DNA of 64,000 bases from Luteibacter sp. UNC138MFCol5.1 (GTDB lineage Bacteria > Pseudomonadota > Gammaproteobacteria > Xanthomonadales > Rhodanobacteraceae), in contig NZ_FODZ01000002.1 in NCBI RefSeq assembly GCF_900110505.1, positions 610,113-674,112 of the forward strand, in the 5' to 3' direction. Both the position numbers and the translations under genes were made by a program. The notes under the pieces are model-generated. The model saw only the letters and a program-made list of their open reading frames with translations. It made no database searches and was not told where the DNA came from. Positions 53,005 to 63,761 of this stretch are shown here, piece after piece; the first letter of the stretch is position 1; every line of letters starts with the position of its first letter.

Positions 53005-54713
53005 GGGAATTCCTCGATCAGTTTCTGCGCCAGGGCACGTGCGTCCCCGGCGAACCCGGCCACCCGCTCCTCGCGAATGCCGGTGACCATGTGCCCGGCC
53101 TCGAGCTCGGGCGGCACGGCCTCGACCCATACGCGGCCACCGCCGTCGTACACGGCCTGCGCGCCGGCGACCGCGTCGTTGCCCTGTCCGGCGAACACGA
53201 TCGCCAGGGCATCGGCGCCGAAGCCACCCGCGAGGGTGCTCAGGATGCCGTCGATCGAAGGACCCCTGGCGCTGGCGGAGCTGCCATCGTCGTGGACGGT
53301 GACGCTGCCGTCGCGACGGACCTGGACATGCGAACCGCGTGGCACGACGAGGCAGTCGCCGTGGTTCACGTGACTGCGATCGGTGGCGACACGACCGCGA
53401 CCGAGCCGCGCGACGAGCGCGTCGACATCGCCGTCGTGATGGGCCGCGACGATCAGCACGGCGGGCACCCGGGAGGGCAACGCCGCCAGGAAACTCGCGA
53501 TGGAGGCTTCGCTCTCGTGCGTGCCGCCGACCACGACCACCCGGCGCACGGCACGCGAGGCACCTTCGAGAAACATTTCGTGCGAGAAGGCACCGTCGGT
53601 GGGGGGCGCGACCGCCTCCTCCATCGATACCAGTTCGAGCGAAAGTCCGGCCTCGAGCCCGTGCGTTCCGTCGTCGACCACGTCCTGAGCGAGGAACTCG
53701 GCGGCGCTCAAGGTCTCGATGCCGAACTCGGCCGGTGGGGCGCGATCGACCGGCTGCACGACCACGGCGTCGTGGTCGACCAGGTCCCACTCGGGGACCG
53801 GCGGCGGCACGTATTCCGTCGCACGGGATTCGATGTCGAGGGTCGGCAGCGCGGCGTCGGACGGCGGCGGTGCCGATCCTTCCATCGACGCGAGGCTGAA
53901 GCGGCTCACGTCGAACTCGCGCTCGACCGGCGCGGCCGCCAACGGCTCGTCTTCGACGACCTCGAAACCGGACAGATCGAGCGACGCCAGTTCCGTCAGC
54001 TCGACCGGCGACGAAGCGATGGACTCGATGTCGTCGCCGCCGATCGGACCGGGACCGGTGTCGGCCAGCAATGCCTCGAGTTCGGCGGCGAGTTCGGTGG
54101 GATCCGCACCCTGCCCTTCGTCGTCCACAACATCGAGCGGCGTGGAGAAGTCCAGGTCGTCCATGCGGTCGGCCTCGATGCCGGAGACCTCGTCGAACGC
54201 GACATCGGCGGCCGCGTCGACCGGCGCCGGCGCGTCGGGGTAACCGTGGCTGCCGGTGATCGCGAGATCGTCGACCAGCGGCTCGGCCAGGAGCTCTTCG
54301 GACGGCGCCGCGAGGCCGGCGATCGCGCTCACGCGCGGCTCGATGGCGCGCGCGTCGTCGGGCCGGGGCGGATCGAGCGCGATCTCGCCCACGAGCTTGG
54401 CCGCGAGGTGACGCGCCCAGCGGGCACGATCCCATCCCTGCAGCTGGCGGCTGGCGTCGGCGTCGTTGAAGACGAGGCGCGGATGGCCTCCTTCCACGGT
54501 GTCGTAGAGGCGATCGAGATCGTCGTCGCCGGGATCGTCGAGGTCGACCACGACGACGTCCGCCGACGAGCCGACGAGCTCCGCCGGCGCGAACGACTTG
54601 AGATCGGACTCGTAGACGATGCGGGCGCCCTGCGCGACGAGCGCCTCGCGCAGGTGGGCGGACAGTCCTTCATCGTCGAAGAGCAGCGCGACCGTCGCCT
54701 GCCGGTCAACCAT
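53001..54713 (-). CDS. chpB: ChpB-like protein: pseudo-receiver plus altered CheB methylesterase domain
   Basis: The 570-residue protein has a REC-like N-terminus (about 1-110, VALLFDDEGLSAHLREAL, VVVVDLDDPGDDD). An acidic low-complexity linker (about 110-390) follows, then a CheB-like C-terminal domain. In that domain the usual GASTGG active-site loop reads GGTHES, replacing the catalytic Ser by Thr. The Asp region TGMGDDG is FAGQGNDAV and a histidine occurs in VAAHHDGD. Esterase activity is therefore doubtful, while fold and place match ChpB. It overlaps chpA by 8 bp. Confidence 0.8.
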   Translation of the reverse strand: MVDRQATVALLFDDEGLSAHLREALVAQGARIVYESDLKSFAPAELVGSSADVVVVDLDDPGDDDLDRLYDTVEGGHPRLVFNDADASRQLQGWDRARWARHLAAKLVGEIALDPPRPDDARAIEPRVSAIAGLAAPSEELLAEPLVDDLAITGSHGYPDAPAPVDAAADVAFDEVSGIEADRMDDLDFSTPLDVVDDEGQGADPTELAAELEALLADTGPGPIGGDDIESIASSPVELTELASLDLSGFEVVEDEPLAAAPVEREFDVSRFSLASMEGSAPPPSDAALPTLDIESRATEYVPPPVPEWDLVDHDAVVVQPVDRAPPAEFGIETLSAAEFLAQDVVDDGTHGLEAGLSLELVSMEEAVAPPTDGAFSHEMFLEGASRAVRRVVVVGGTHESEASIASFLAALPSRVPAVLIVAAHHDGDVDALVARLGRGRVATDRSHVNHGDCLVVPRGSHVQVRRDGSVTVHDDGSSASARGPSIDGILSTLAGGFGADALAIVFAGQGNDAVAGAQAVYDGGGRVWVEAVPPELEAGHMVTGIREERVAGFAGDARALAQKLIEEFP

Positions 54714-57700
54714 GATGGACTCCGAGCACGTCGTTGATCTGCACGATGAGGTCGTTCTCCTGATACGGCTTGCCGATGTAGCGATCCACGCCGATGTCGA
54801 ACGCGCGCTGGCGATGCTTGTCGCCGGTGCGCGACGTGATCATGATGATCGGCACGCCGGCCAGCCGTTCGTCGGCCTTCATCTGCGTCGCGAGTTCGTA
54901 GCCGTCCATTCGCGGCATCTCGATGTCGAGCAGCATCAGGTCGGGCACGCGTTCGTTGAGCTTCTCGAGCGCGTCCACGCCGTCCTTCGCCGTCATCACC
55001 TCGAACTCGTGGCGCTCCAGCACTCGGCCGGTGACCTTGCGCATCGTGATGGAGTCGTCGACCACCATCACCAGCGGTTTCACGCGGACCTCGTCCTGGG
55101 CGCGCGGCGCATGCGGCACCTGCGCCTCGGCCTCGAACGCGCGGCGGGCGACGCCATGGCGCACCAGCGGCGCGAGGTCGAGAATCATCAGCACCGAGCC
55201 GTCGCCCATGATCGTCGCGCCGAGCACGCCCGGCACCGAGCTGACCTGCGGACCCACCGGCTTGACGACGATTTCGCGCGAACCCAGCACGGCGTCGACG
55301 CGGATCGCGGCGCGCAGGTCGCCGGAGCGGGCGAGCAGGAGCGGGATGTCCCCTTCGTCCGGCGACGAGATCACATGCACGCCGAGCAGCTGCGGCAGGT
55401 CGTGGATCGCGTATTCCTCGCCGACGTAATCGAACGACGGCGACTCGTCCGCCATGCGATGGGCGAGTTCGTTCGGTTCGACGCGCGCCACGCCGTGGAC
55501 CGACGTCATCGGGATCGCGTAGTTCGTCTCGCCGATGCGCACGATCAGGGCCTGCGTCACGGCGAGCGTGAACGGCAGGCGCATCACGAACGTGGTGCCC
55601 TCGCCCTTCTGCGATTCGATCGCGAGCGTGCCGCCGAGCTGCTTGATCTCGTTGGCCACGACGTCCATGCCGACGCCACGGCCCGCCACCTGGGTGACCT
55701 TCTCCGCCGTGGAGAAGCCGGGCACCTGCGTGAGCTGGAAGATCTGGTCGTCGGAAACGCGGGCGTCCGGACGCAGCAGGCCGCGTTCGATCGCCTTGGC
55801 GCGGATCGCGTCGCGATCCATGCCCGCACCGTCGTCCGAGAGGCGCACGACGACCTCGGTCGCCTCGCGTGCCACCTGGATGCGGACGGTACCTTCGGCG
55901 TTCTTGCCCGCGGCCTCGCGGGCGTCCGGGGTTTCGATGCCATGCGCGACGGCGTTGCGCAGCATGTGCTCGAACGGCGCCTTGATGCGGTCGAGCATGT
56001 TGCGGTCCATTTCGCCGTTGGCGCCCTCCACCACGAGCTGGGCGCGCTTGCCCACGTCCGAGGCGGCCTGGCGCAGCGTACGGCGGAGGTTCGGCACCAT
56101 CGCGTCGAACGGCAGCATGCGCGTCTGCATGAGGCCTTCCTGCAGTTCCGCGTTGACCTTCTGCTGCTGGAGCAGGAGGTTTTCGGACTGACGTGTCAGC
56201 TCGTCGAGGATCGTCTGCAGCGACACGAGATCGGAGACCGACTCGGCCAGCGCGCGCGAGTACTGCTGGAGCTGCGAGAAACGGTCGAGTTCGAGCGGAT
56301 CGAAGCTCGTCACGCCGGTGTCGCGATGCTCCTGGTGATAGCGCGCGATGATCTGCGCTTCCGTTTCGATTTCCAGCATGCGCAGCTGGCTGCGCAGACG
56401 GCTGACCGTCTGCTCGTGCTCGGTGAGCGCCGAGCGGAAGCTCGCGGTCTGCTGCTCCAGGCGGGAACGGTAGATCGAGACTTCACCCGCATGGTTCACG
56501 AGCGTGTCGAGCATGTCCGCGCGAACGCGGATCTGCTCCTGCGACGCGCGCTGGATCTCTTCTTCCTCGAACTCCGGCAGCAGGTCCGGCAGCTCGCGGT
56601 CGAGCACCGGCGGTTCCGGCTCGGACGGGGCTTCGTACGCGGGGGCCGGCACCATGACGGCGGCCTCGCGTTCCTCGCGGTACGCCTCCGCGGTGAGGGT
56701 GTCCGGCGCGATGGGCGCACCCGCCAGACGCGCGAACGGCTCGATGTCCGCGTCGACGAGGCCGATCGCCCTGCCCTGCGCGATGCTCTGGATCATGCCG
56801 TGCAGGCGGTCGAAGCCGACCTCCATCGCCTCGATGGCGGCGCGATCGCTCTCGCGCTGACCACCGGCGACGGCGTCGAGCAGGGCCTCCATGGCGTGCG
56901 ACAGGTCGCCCACCGCGGCCATGCCCGCCATGCGTGCGCTGCCCTTGAGCGTGTGCAGATCGCGCTGCAGCGCGGTGACGTGCTCGGCCTGCTCGGGCTC
57001 CGCGCGCCACGACGCGAGCGACGCGTCCGCGTGATCGAGGATCTCGCGGCCTTCCTCGATGAAGACCTCGAGCAGGTCCGTGTCGATGTCCGCGTACGGC
57101 GACAGTTCGGGAACCAGTGCCGGCGCGGGTTCGTCGATCGGCGTTTGCACCGGCTCGGCGACGGCTTCGTGCGACTGGTCTTCGATGACGACGGGTGCCT
57201 CGTCGACCCGCTCCGCCTCGACTTCGGGCTCGAACTGGGGCTCGGCCTCGGGCGTCACCTCGGCGACGGGTTCGAAGGCGGGCTCTGCGTCCGCCGCGGT
57301 GTCTTCCAGGAACGAGGGCTCGTCCAGCGCCGCCGCATCGTCGGTGGATGCCATGTCCGCGGCGATCAGCTCGTCGGCGAGGAAACCCTCCTCCTCGGAC
57401 ACCGTCTCGTCGATCGCTTCCGCGTCGACGCGCGGCTCGACCATGCCGTCGTCCGTGTGCAGCACCTCGCCGTCGTGCGACATGGGCTGCGGCAGCGGCT
57501 CGTCGTGCGGCACGACGGGGGTCGTGCCTTCGATGTCGCCGACCAGCGCACGCCAGGCCGCTTCCTCGTTCGCGTCGTAGGTGAGGATCGGCTTGACCTC
57601 GCCCTCGGGCTGTTCGACCTCGAAGCGCTCGATCGACGCCATGAGTTCGGCGGTGAGGTCGTCCGCCGACTGCGACGGTTCGAGCGAGGCCACGTCGATG

Positions 57701-60700
57701 GGCGGCAGCTCGTCGAATTCCTCCTCGGGTTCCGCTTCGACAGGCGCGGCCTCGATCGCCTCGTCGGCGAGCTCGTCTTCGAGCAGCGCTTCGTCGAGCG
57801 TCGGCGCCACTGGCTCGGGCTGGTCTTCCGGCAGCCAGGCGTCCGCTTCGTCCACTTCCACCGACGATGCGACCGGCTCGTCGAGCGCGAGGTCCGCCTC
57901 GGCGTCCTCTTCCGCCAGGACCGGGTCCGCCTCGTAGAGGATGTGCGCGACCGTCGCTTCCGGTTGTTCGTCGCGCAACGCCGCGATACGCGCGGCGAGC
58001 CCGGAGACGTCGGGAACACGCGGATCCGGCTCGTCGAACAGCGCCATGACGTGGTCGACGAGGTCGGCGGCTTCCGTGAGCGCGGCCACGCCGTCGGCGC
58101 CGAGCGGGAGGCCCGTGGCGCGCACGCGCTTGACCAGGCCCTCCAGCGGCGCGAGCACCTGAATCAGGACCGGGATGTCGACCATGCCGATGGCGCCATG
58201 CAGCGTGTGCACGGCGCGCAGCAGGCCGTCGTCGACCGGCAGAGCTTCCTCGCCAGCGCGCGCGAGGTGCGCGCGGATGACGTTGAGGTACTGCCCGACT
58301 TCCGTGCGCAGGATGTCGAGCAGGACCGCATCGACCGGGGGCAGCGAAGGCGCGTTGAACGCCGGTTCGGCGAGCACCGTTTCCGACGCCTGCGGCTCTT
58401 CCACCGGCTCGGGCACGATGGACGCTTCCGGTGTCGACTCGACGGGCGTTTCGACCGGCGCCTGGCCATAGGCCGCGAAACCCGCCACCGGCACGGCGGC
58501 GATGGTGTCGCGCGGAACGCGACGCTTCACCTTGCTGCGGACGCGATGGATGGAATGACGCGCGATGTCCTCGACGTAGGCGGTGTCGCCCATGGCGAGT
58601 CGATCGGCGGTCTCCATGATCGCGGCGATCGGTGCCGCCGGCGTCGCGTCGCCTTCCAGCGCGGCCTTGAGTTGCGGCAAGGCGTCGACAGCGTGACGCA
58701 CCAGCGCCTGCACGCCGTCGTGCGCGCCGATGGTGCCGTCGAGCACGCGATTGAGCATGTTCTCGACCTTCCAGGCGAATTCGCCCAGAAGACGGGCGCC
58801 CACCAGGCGGCCGGAACCCTTCAGCGTATGGAACGAGCGGCGGATCGGCACGAGCGCGTCGTTCCGCTCCGGCTCGACCAGCCAGTTCGCCAGGCCCGTA
58901 CGCAGGTTGCCGATCTCTTCTTCGGTTTCCTCCAGGAAGATCTCGCGGATCTCGTCGTCGATGCCGTCGACCGTGATCTGGAAACCGGCGAACTCGGCCA
59001 TGCCGGTCCCGCCCACTTCCTGCTCGATCTCTTCCTCGATCTCGATCCAGTCGTCCTCGTCCGCGACGGCGGGCGCTTCCGGAAGAGCCGCGGCGATCTC
59101 CGCCTCGGTGGGCGGTTCGTCGACGAGGTCGAAACTGTCGGCGAAGCTCGACACCGTCTCGCCCGCGTCGACGCTCGTCGACGGCAGCACGATGTGCGCG
59201 ATGGCCTCCGCTTCGATGTCGTCGAGCGCGATCCGGCCGAGTTCGTCACCGGCTTCGTCGTGCGCCGGCTGCGCGTCGATCGGCACGGGCCAGTAACCCA
59301 GCTCGGCGAGGCTCTGCTGCGTGACGTCGAGGATGTGCTCGAGGCCGCCGCGGTGCTCACGCGCCGCCTCGAGGTAATACTCCAGCGCCGCGAGCGCGTC
59401 CGCCAGGCGATCCATCTGCGTGCCGTTGGGCACGCGCCGGTCGCCGAGGAGCTCGCGGTGGATGAACAGGCCGATACCGTCCGCCAGTTCCGCGGGGCGG
59501 CCGGCGCCGAGCATGCGCATCGCGCCGCCGATCTCCGCCATCAGTTCGGGCGTTCCGGCCAGCTGCTCGTGGTCCCAGGACGATTCGACGAAACCGACGA
59601 TCGCATCCTTCACCTTCGAGGTGTTGGCTGTCGCCTCGCGCATCAGCGTCGAAAGGATGTGGCGCGCCTCGCTGCGCGGCAGCGGCGACGGACCGAGGTC
59701 CGCCGCGGAAACCTGTTCGCCTTCGGCGCCCAGGCGTTCGATGTGGTCGTCGAGCGACGCTTCGACATAGAGCAGCGCGCCGGCGACGTCGAGCAACGAT
59801 TCCTCGTCCGGTGCGCGCGCGCCCGTGGCGATCTCGCCGAGGATCCGGCGCTGCTCGCCCACCACGCGGCGCGGCACCCCGAGCGCCAGCATGCCCAGGG
59901 TGTCGCCGACGCGGTCGAGCACGTCGGTCTGCTGGCCGAGCTGGGCCGGATCGCCGTCGGGACGACGCAGGAACAGGTCGAGCGCTTCCTTCACGCGCAG
60001 CAGGTCGTCCTTGATGGCGGCCGACACGGTGTCGAGCAGCGCACGGTTGTGGCCCGACATCGAGCCACGCGCGTGTTCGACTTCCGCCGCCTGGGGCAGC
60101 AGTCCGTCTAGACGGTAGGTCTGGCGCAGCTCCTCGATGCGCTCGCTGCCCGGCTTGGCCTGGGCGACGTAGTACAGGAGCTTGCGCGCGAGTTCGTCGG
60201 AATCGCCGCTGAGCAGCGCTTCCTCGCCGCCATCCACGAGTTCGCGGATGACGCGGTCGACGCGGCCGATGAGCTGGCGCACGTCCTTTTCATGGGCCCG
60301 CAGCACGCCACGCTCGAGGCCTTCGAGCACACCGGCGGCGATCCACCACAAGCGGCGGCCGGCGATCGTGTAGCAACGCGCGGCCAGGCTGTCGAGCGTG
60401 GCCCGCATGCCGAGAAGCTGTCGCTCGTTGCCCTGCCCGCGGAACCACGCCAGCAACTGCTGCTGGAAGCGCACGCGCAGCTCGGCGACCTCGGCGCGGT
60501 TGGCCTCGGCCATCGCGGGATCGCTCGCGCCCGGCGCGGCGGGCGGCAAGAGCGTGTCGAGGTTCGGCGTGAACAGCGCGGACTCGTGCAGCGACTGCTC
60601 GCCACGGCTCGCGCGAAGGTCGTTGAGCAACGGCAGCAGCACGATCGGCACGTCGCGGTGACCGCTCTGCAGACGCTCCAGGTAATCGGGCATCTGCATC

Positions 60701-60993
60701 ATGCCGCGCATCAGCGCGGCATAGGCGTCGTCGCGATGGGCCACGCGATCGTCGATCAGCGCGGCGACCAGCTGCTCCATTTCGCCCACGACCATCGCGG
60801 CGCCGTAGAGCTCCACCATGCGCAACGTGCCGTGGACCTGGTGAAGATCCGCGGCGCAGGTGTGCATGACGTAGGCGTCGCGAGAGTCCTCGACGTACGA
60901 CTCGAGGGCCTGGCGTGCCTTGGACAGGGCGTCGTCGAGCTCGGCCTTGACCCAGTGCAGTGTGGTGAAATCGTTGTGGTCTTGAAGTCTCAC
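54706..60993 (-). CDS. chpA: ChpA: giant hybrid chemotaxis kinase of the type IV pilus system
   Basis: The protein has 2095 residues. Intact Hpt-type His sites are His51 (DLHQVHGTLRMVE), His722 (SFHTLKGSGRLVGA), His929 (AVHTLHGAIGMVD) and His1347 (DLHTLKGSARMAGM). Two further Hpt-like repeats (LDRVGDTLGMLALG, EIGGAMRMLGAG) lack the His. Dimerisation begins near 1485 (VRADMLDTLVNHAGEV), the ATPase N-box near 1680 (HMLRNAVAHGIETP), then a CheW domain and a C-terminal receiver with Asp2023 in LLDIEMPRMDG. It relays pilus surface signals to PilG/PilH. Slightly overlaps chpB; 4 bp after pilJ. Confidence 0.96.
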   Translation of the reverse strand: MRLQDHNDFTTLHWVKAELDDALSKARQALESYVEDSRDAYVMHTCAADLHQVHGTLRMVELYGAAMVVGEMEQLVAALIDDRVAHRDDAYAALMRGMMQMPDYLERLQSGHRDVPIVLLPLLNDLRASRGEQSLHESALFTPNLDTLLPPAAPGASDPAMAEANRAEVAELRVRFQQQLLAWFRGQGNERQLLGMRATLDSLAARCYTIAGRRLWWIAAGVLEGLERGVLRAHEKDVRQLIGRVDRVIRELVDGGEEALLSGDSDELARKLLYYVAQAKPGSERIEELRQTYRLDGLLPQAAEVEHARGSMSGHNRALLDTVSAAIKDDLLRVKEALDLFLRRPDGDPAQLGQQTDVLDRVGDTLGMLALGVPRRVVGEQRRILGEIATGARAPDEESLLDVAGALLYVEASLDDHIERLGAEGEQVSAADLGPSPLPRSEARHILSTLMREATANTSKVKDAIVGFVESSWDHEQLAGTPELMAEIGGAMRMLGAGRPAELADGIGLFIHRELLGDRRVPNGTQMDRLADALAALEYYLEAAREHRGGLEHILDVTQQSLAELGYWPVPIDAQPAHDEAGDELGRIALDDIEAEAIAHIVLPSTSVDAGETVSSFADSFDLVDEPPTEAEIAAALPEAPAVADEDDWIEIEEEIEQEVGGTGMAEFAGFQITVDGIDDEIREIFLEETEEEIGNLRTGLANWLVEPERNDALVPIRRSFHTLKGSGRLVGARLLGEFAWKVENMLNRVLDGTIGAHDGVQALVRHAVDALPQLKAALEGDATPAAPIAAIMETADRLAMGDTAYVEDIARHSIHRVRSKVKRRVPRDTIAAVPVAGFAAYGQAPVETPVESTPEASIVPEPVEEPQASETVLAEPAFNAPSLPPVDAVLLDILRTEVGQYLNVIRAHLARAGEEALPVDDGLLRAVHTLHGAIGMVDIPVLIQVLAPLEGLVKRVRATGLPLGADGVAALTEAADLVDHVMALFDEPDPRVPDVSGLAARIAALRDEQPEATVAHILYEADPVLAEEDAEADLALDEPVASSVEVDEADAWLPEDQPEPVAPTLDEALLEDELADEAIEAAPVEAEPEEEFDELPPIDVASLEPSQSADDLTAELMASIERFEVEQPEGEVKPILTYDANEEAAWRALVGDIEGTTPVVPHDEPLPQPMSHDGEVLHTDDGMVEPRVDAEAIDETVSEEEGFLADELIAADMASTDDAAALDEPSFLEDTAADAEPAFEPVAEVTPEAEPQFEPEVEAERVDEAPVVIEDQSHEAVAEPVQTPIDEPAPALVPELSPYADIDTDLLEVFIEEGREILDHADASLASWRAEPEQAEHVTALQRDLHTLKGSARMAGMAAVGDLSHAMEALLDAVAGGQRESDRAAIEAMEVGFDRLHGMIQSIAQGRAIGLVDADIEPFARLAGAPIAPDTLTAEAYREEREAAVMVPAPAYEAPSEPEPPVLDRELPDLLPEFEEEEIQRASQEQIRVRADMLDTLVNHAGEVSIYRSRLEQQTASFRSALTEHEQTVSRLRSQLRMLEIETEAQIIARYHQEHRDTGVTSFDPLELDRFSQLQQYSRALAESVSDLVSLQTILDELTRQSENLLLQQQKVNAELQEGLMQTRMLPFDAMVPNLRRTLRQAASDVGKRAQLVVEGANGEMDRNMLDRIKAPFEHMLRNAVAHGIETPDAREAAGKNAEGTVRIQVAREATEVVVRLSDDGAGMDRDAIRAKAIERGLLRPDARVSDDQIFQLTQVPGFSTAEKVTQVAGRGVGMDVVANEIKQLGGTLAIESQKGEGTTFVMRLPFTLAVTQALIVRIGETNYAIPMTSVHGVARVEPNELAHRMADESPSFDYVGEEYAIHDLPQLLGVHVISSPDEGDIPLLLARSGDLRAAIRVDAVLGSREIVVKPVGPQVSSVPGVLGATIMGDGSVLMILDLAPLVRHGVARRAFEAEAQVPHAPRAQDEVRVKPLVMVVDDSITMRKVTGRVLERHEFEVMTAKDGVDALEKLNERVPDLMLLDIEMPRMDGYELATQMKADERLAGVPIIMITSRTGDKHRQRAFDIGVDRYIGKPYQENDLIVQINDVLGVHHG

Positions 60994-60997
60994 CGCA

Positions 60998-63031
60998 TCA
61001 GCCCGGCAGCTTGAAGTTCGCGACGGAAAGGCGCAGGTCGTTCGCGAGCTGGGCCAGGTTGCCGATCGATTCGGCCGTCTGGCTCGCGCCGAGCGACGTC
61101 TGCGACGTGATCTCCTGGATGACGTTCATGGTGGCCGACGTATCCGTCGCCGCGGCCGACTGCTGGCGCGCGGCGGCCGAGATGTTCTGAATCAGCGCCG
61201 AAAGATCGTTCGAAACGCGCTCGATGTCGCCCAGCGCCGTGCCCGCGTCTTCCGCGAGACGGGCGCCCGCCACCACTTCCGCGGTGGTCTGTTCCATCGA
61301 GCTGACCGCCTCGTTGGTATCGGACTGAATCGTCTGCACCAGCGTTTCGATTCGCTTGGTCGCGCTCGCCGAACGTTCGGCGAGGCGCTGCACTTCGTCC
61401 GCGACGACCGCGAAGCCGCGGCCCGCCTCACCCGCCGACGCGGCCTGGATGGCCGCGTTCAGCGCGAGGATGTTCGTCTGCTCGGCGATGTCGTTGATGA
61501 GTTCCACGATCGAGCCGATCTCCTGCGACGATTCGCCGAGGCGCTTGATTCGCTTGGAGGTCTCCTGGATCTGGTCGCGAATCGAGTCCATGCCCTGGAT
61601 CGTCTCGCGCACCACTTCCGCGCCGCGCGACGCGATCTGCACGGAGCGCTGCGCCACGTCGGCCGACTCGGCCGAATCCTTCGACACCGTGTCCATCGAG
61701 GTCGCGATCTGGTTGATCGCGGACGTCGCGGAGGTGATCTGCTGCGCCTGCTGTTCCGCCGCGTCGGCGAGGTGCATGGCGGTCGCCTGCGTTTCCTGGG
61801 CCGCCGCGGAGACGCGCACGGCCGTCTCGTTGATGGTGGTGACGAGGTTGCGCATCTCGTCCACGGCGGAGTTCATGGCGTCCGCGATGGCGCCCGTGAT
61901 GTCTTCCGTCACGGTGGCCTTGATGGTCAGGTCGCCTTCGGCGAGCGTGCCCATCTCGTCCAGCAACCGCATGATCGCGGTCTGGTTGCGCTGGTTCAGT
62001 TCCGAGGTGGTCTCGAAGCGGCGGCGCTGGTCGCGCACGAGGTTGTAGACGAGCAGCAGCGCGAAGAGCACCGCGCCGATGGCTCCGAGCAGGCCCCACC
62101 ACACGTTCGGGAACAGGCGGGTCAGCGGCAGCTTGGCGATCTGGTCGGCGGACTCGTTCGCGCGGAGCAGCACCGTTTGCGAATCGAGGGAGGCCTGGTT
62201 GCCCGCGCGCTTCACGTCCTGCAGGTTCGGCGAGGCGGCGACCAGCTGGCCGACGGGATCGACCAGGTCGCCCCACGACGTCTGCATGCCTTCGAGGATC
62301 TTGCGGGCGTTCGCGTCGCTGATCGCGCGCACGCCGCCATCCGGATTGCCGTCCACGAGGCCCTTGAGCACGGCGCCGTACAGCTGCGCGTCGCGCGAGA
62401 GGCCGTCGGCCGCGGACTGCGCACCGTCGCCGCCCTGCAGGATCTCCTGCACGCGGCGGATCATGCGGTCGGCCATGAGCATCCAGCGCGCGATGGTGAA
62501 GGTCTGCTCCACCGAGGCGTTCTTCTGCTGGACGATGTTGAGCACCTCGTCGGTGCGGGCGTTGAGCAGCGGCATCTGCCGGGAGAACAGGTCCGCGCGT
62601 TCGCCCGAGGACAGCACGAGGTCCTTGTTCGAGAGGATCTTGCCGATATCGGCATCCAGCTGGTGCCAGGCGTTGGCGAGCGCGCCGATCGCGCGGCCGG
62701 ACTGGGTGGCGTTGTCGTCGGCGTAGGCGGGCATGCCGCTCTTCTCGTCGCCCTTGACCAGGCGCTGCACGGCCGAATCGATGGTATTGCGCGTGGCCGA
62801 CAGTTCGCGGAAGGAATCGCGGTTGCCGTCGGACGCCTCGAGGGCGTACTTCGCGGTCTGCTGCGAAAGCACCTGCACCTGGGTCGTCAGCGCGATGGCT
62901 TCGCGATCCTCGCCGTTCTTGTTGTTCAGCCACCAGAAGTCGACCGACGCCAAACCGATCGCCAGGAGCAGGAACACGATGACGATCGTGTAGCCACGTT
63001 CCCGGCCTGCGCCGCCTGCTGTCGTGCTCAT
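60998..63031 (-). CDS. pilJ: PilJ methyl-accepting chemotaxis receptor
   Basis: The ATG at 63031 follows AGGTGGAT and gives 677 residues. Membrane helices lie at about 15-32 and 310-335 ([22 protein letters not shown]). Between them are two PilJ-type four-helix sensor modules. HAMP and the MCP signalling hairpin follow ([38 protein letters not shown], about 510-550). The sensor is thought to detect retracting pilin and feed ChpA. It is directly followed by chpA, with no pilK methyltransferase gene between. Confidence 0.95.
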   Translation of the reverse strand: MSTTAGGAGRERGYTIVIVFLLLAIGLASVDFWWLNNKNGEDREAIALTTQVQVLSQQTAKYALEASDGNRDSFRELSATRNTIDSAVQRLVKGDEKSGMPAYADDNATQSGRAIGALANAWHQLDADIGKILSNKDLVLSSGERADLFSRQMPLLNARTDEVLNIVQQKNASVEQTFTIARWMLMADRMIRRVQEILQGGDGAQSAADGLSRDAQLYGAVLKGLVDGNPDGGVRAISDANARKILEGMQTSWGDLVDPVGQLVAASPNLQDVKRAGNQASLDSQTVLLRANESADQIAKLPLTRLFPNVWWGLLGAIGAVLFALLLVYNLVRDQRRRFETTSELNQRNQTAIMRLLDEMGTLAEGDLTIKATVTEDITGAIADAMNSAVDEMRNLVTTINETAVRVSAAAQETQATAMHLADAAEQQAQQITSATSAINQIATSMDTVSKDSAESADVAQRSVQIASRGAEVVRETIQGMDSIRDQIQETSKRIKRLGESSQEIGSIVELINDIAEQTNILALNAAIQAASAGEAGRGFAVVADEVQRLAERSASATKRIETLVQTIQSDTNEAVSSMEQTTAEVVAGARLAEDAGTALGDIERVSNDLSALIQNISAAARQQSAAATDTSATMNVIQEITSQTSLGASQTAESIGNLAQLANDLRLSVANFKLPG

Positions 63032-63208
63032 ATCCACCTCATCCAAACCTGGCAAAACCAGCCGCCGTCGCCTCGACGAGGTCGCCGGCATGACGAAACG
63101 GTCGTAACGACCGCCCCTCCGTTCCCATCGCGCGGACGGCTCGGACCGCCGCGCCCATCCTGTGAGGGGACCGGCCGGACGACCGTTCCCCTTCCCCCTG
63201 GAGACGCC

Positions 63209-63754
63209 TTACAGCGCCGCCTGCCGGAAATCCGGCGCACTAACCAGACGGCTCATGCTGAACAACCCGAACGCCTGCTCGCCCAGCTGGACATTGCCGG
63301 TGACGAAACGCGCCAGGCGCGGATCGCGCTCGTCCTCGCCGGTGCCGCGCTGCTCGTCGTCCATCGTACGCTGGCCGAACACCTCGTCCACGAGCAGTCC
63401 GACCGTGCCGCCGTGCTGGCGCACCAGCAGCAGGCGGGTGCGCTCCGACGAAGGCGTCCGCTCGTCGAAGAGGAACCGGCCCAGATCGATCGCCGGCACC
63501 AGGTTGCCGCGGACGTTCGCCACGCCCATCAGCCAGGGCTGCGTGCCCGGCACGTTGGTGAGCGGCGGGACGGCCAGCAGTTCGTTGATCTCCTCGATGC
63601 CGCTGACGAACGCGCGGCGTCCGACGCGGAAACCGATGCCACGCCACAGGCCGAGCGATTCGACGCGCTCCGGCGCGTCGGCCGAATGGGCGAGACACGC
63701 GCGCTCGTAACGGGCCAGCAGCTCGAAAGGCGAAAGGGTCGCGATCTCGCTCAT
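63209..63754 (-). CDS. pilI: PilI CheW-like adaptor
   Basis: The 181-residue CheW-domain protein has GLWRGIGFRVGRRAFVSGIEEINELLAVPPLTNVPG, the typical PilI N-terminal half, then GVANVRGNLVPAIDLGRFL and GLLVDEVFGQ. It couples PilJ to ChpA. It starts 7 bp after pilH. A 177-bp gap before pilJ shows no feature I can support. Confidence 0.93.
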   Translation of the reverse strand: MSEIATLSPFELLARYERACLAHSADAPERVESLGLWRGIGFRVGRRAFVSGIEEINELLAVPPLTNVPGTQPWLMGVANVRGNLVPAIDLGRFLFDERTPSSERTRLLLVRQHGGTVGLLVDEVFGQRTMDDEQRGTGEDERDPRLARFVTGNVQLGEQAFGLFSMSRLVSAPDFRQAAL

Positions 63755-63761
63755 GGCCGCC

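Noticed and set aside
54619-60111. Very long open antisense frame (about 1830 codons) opposite chpA
   Set aside because: It is the complement of a strongly G/C-biased coding frame; its translation is Arg/His/Asp-rich with no domains, while the minus strand encodes clear Hpt, HATPase and receiver domains.
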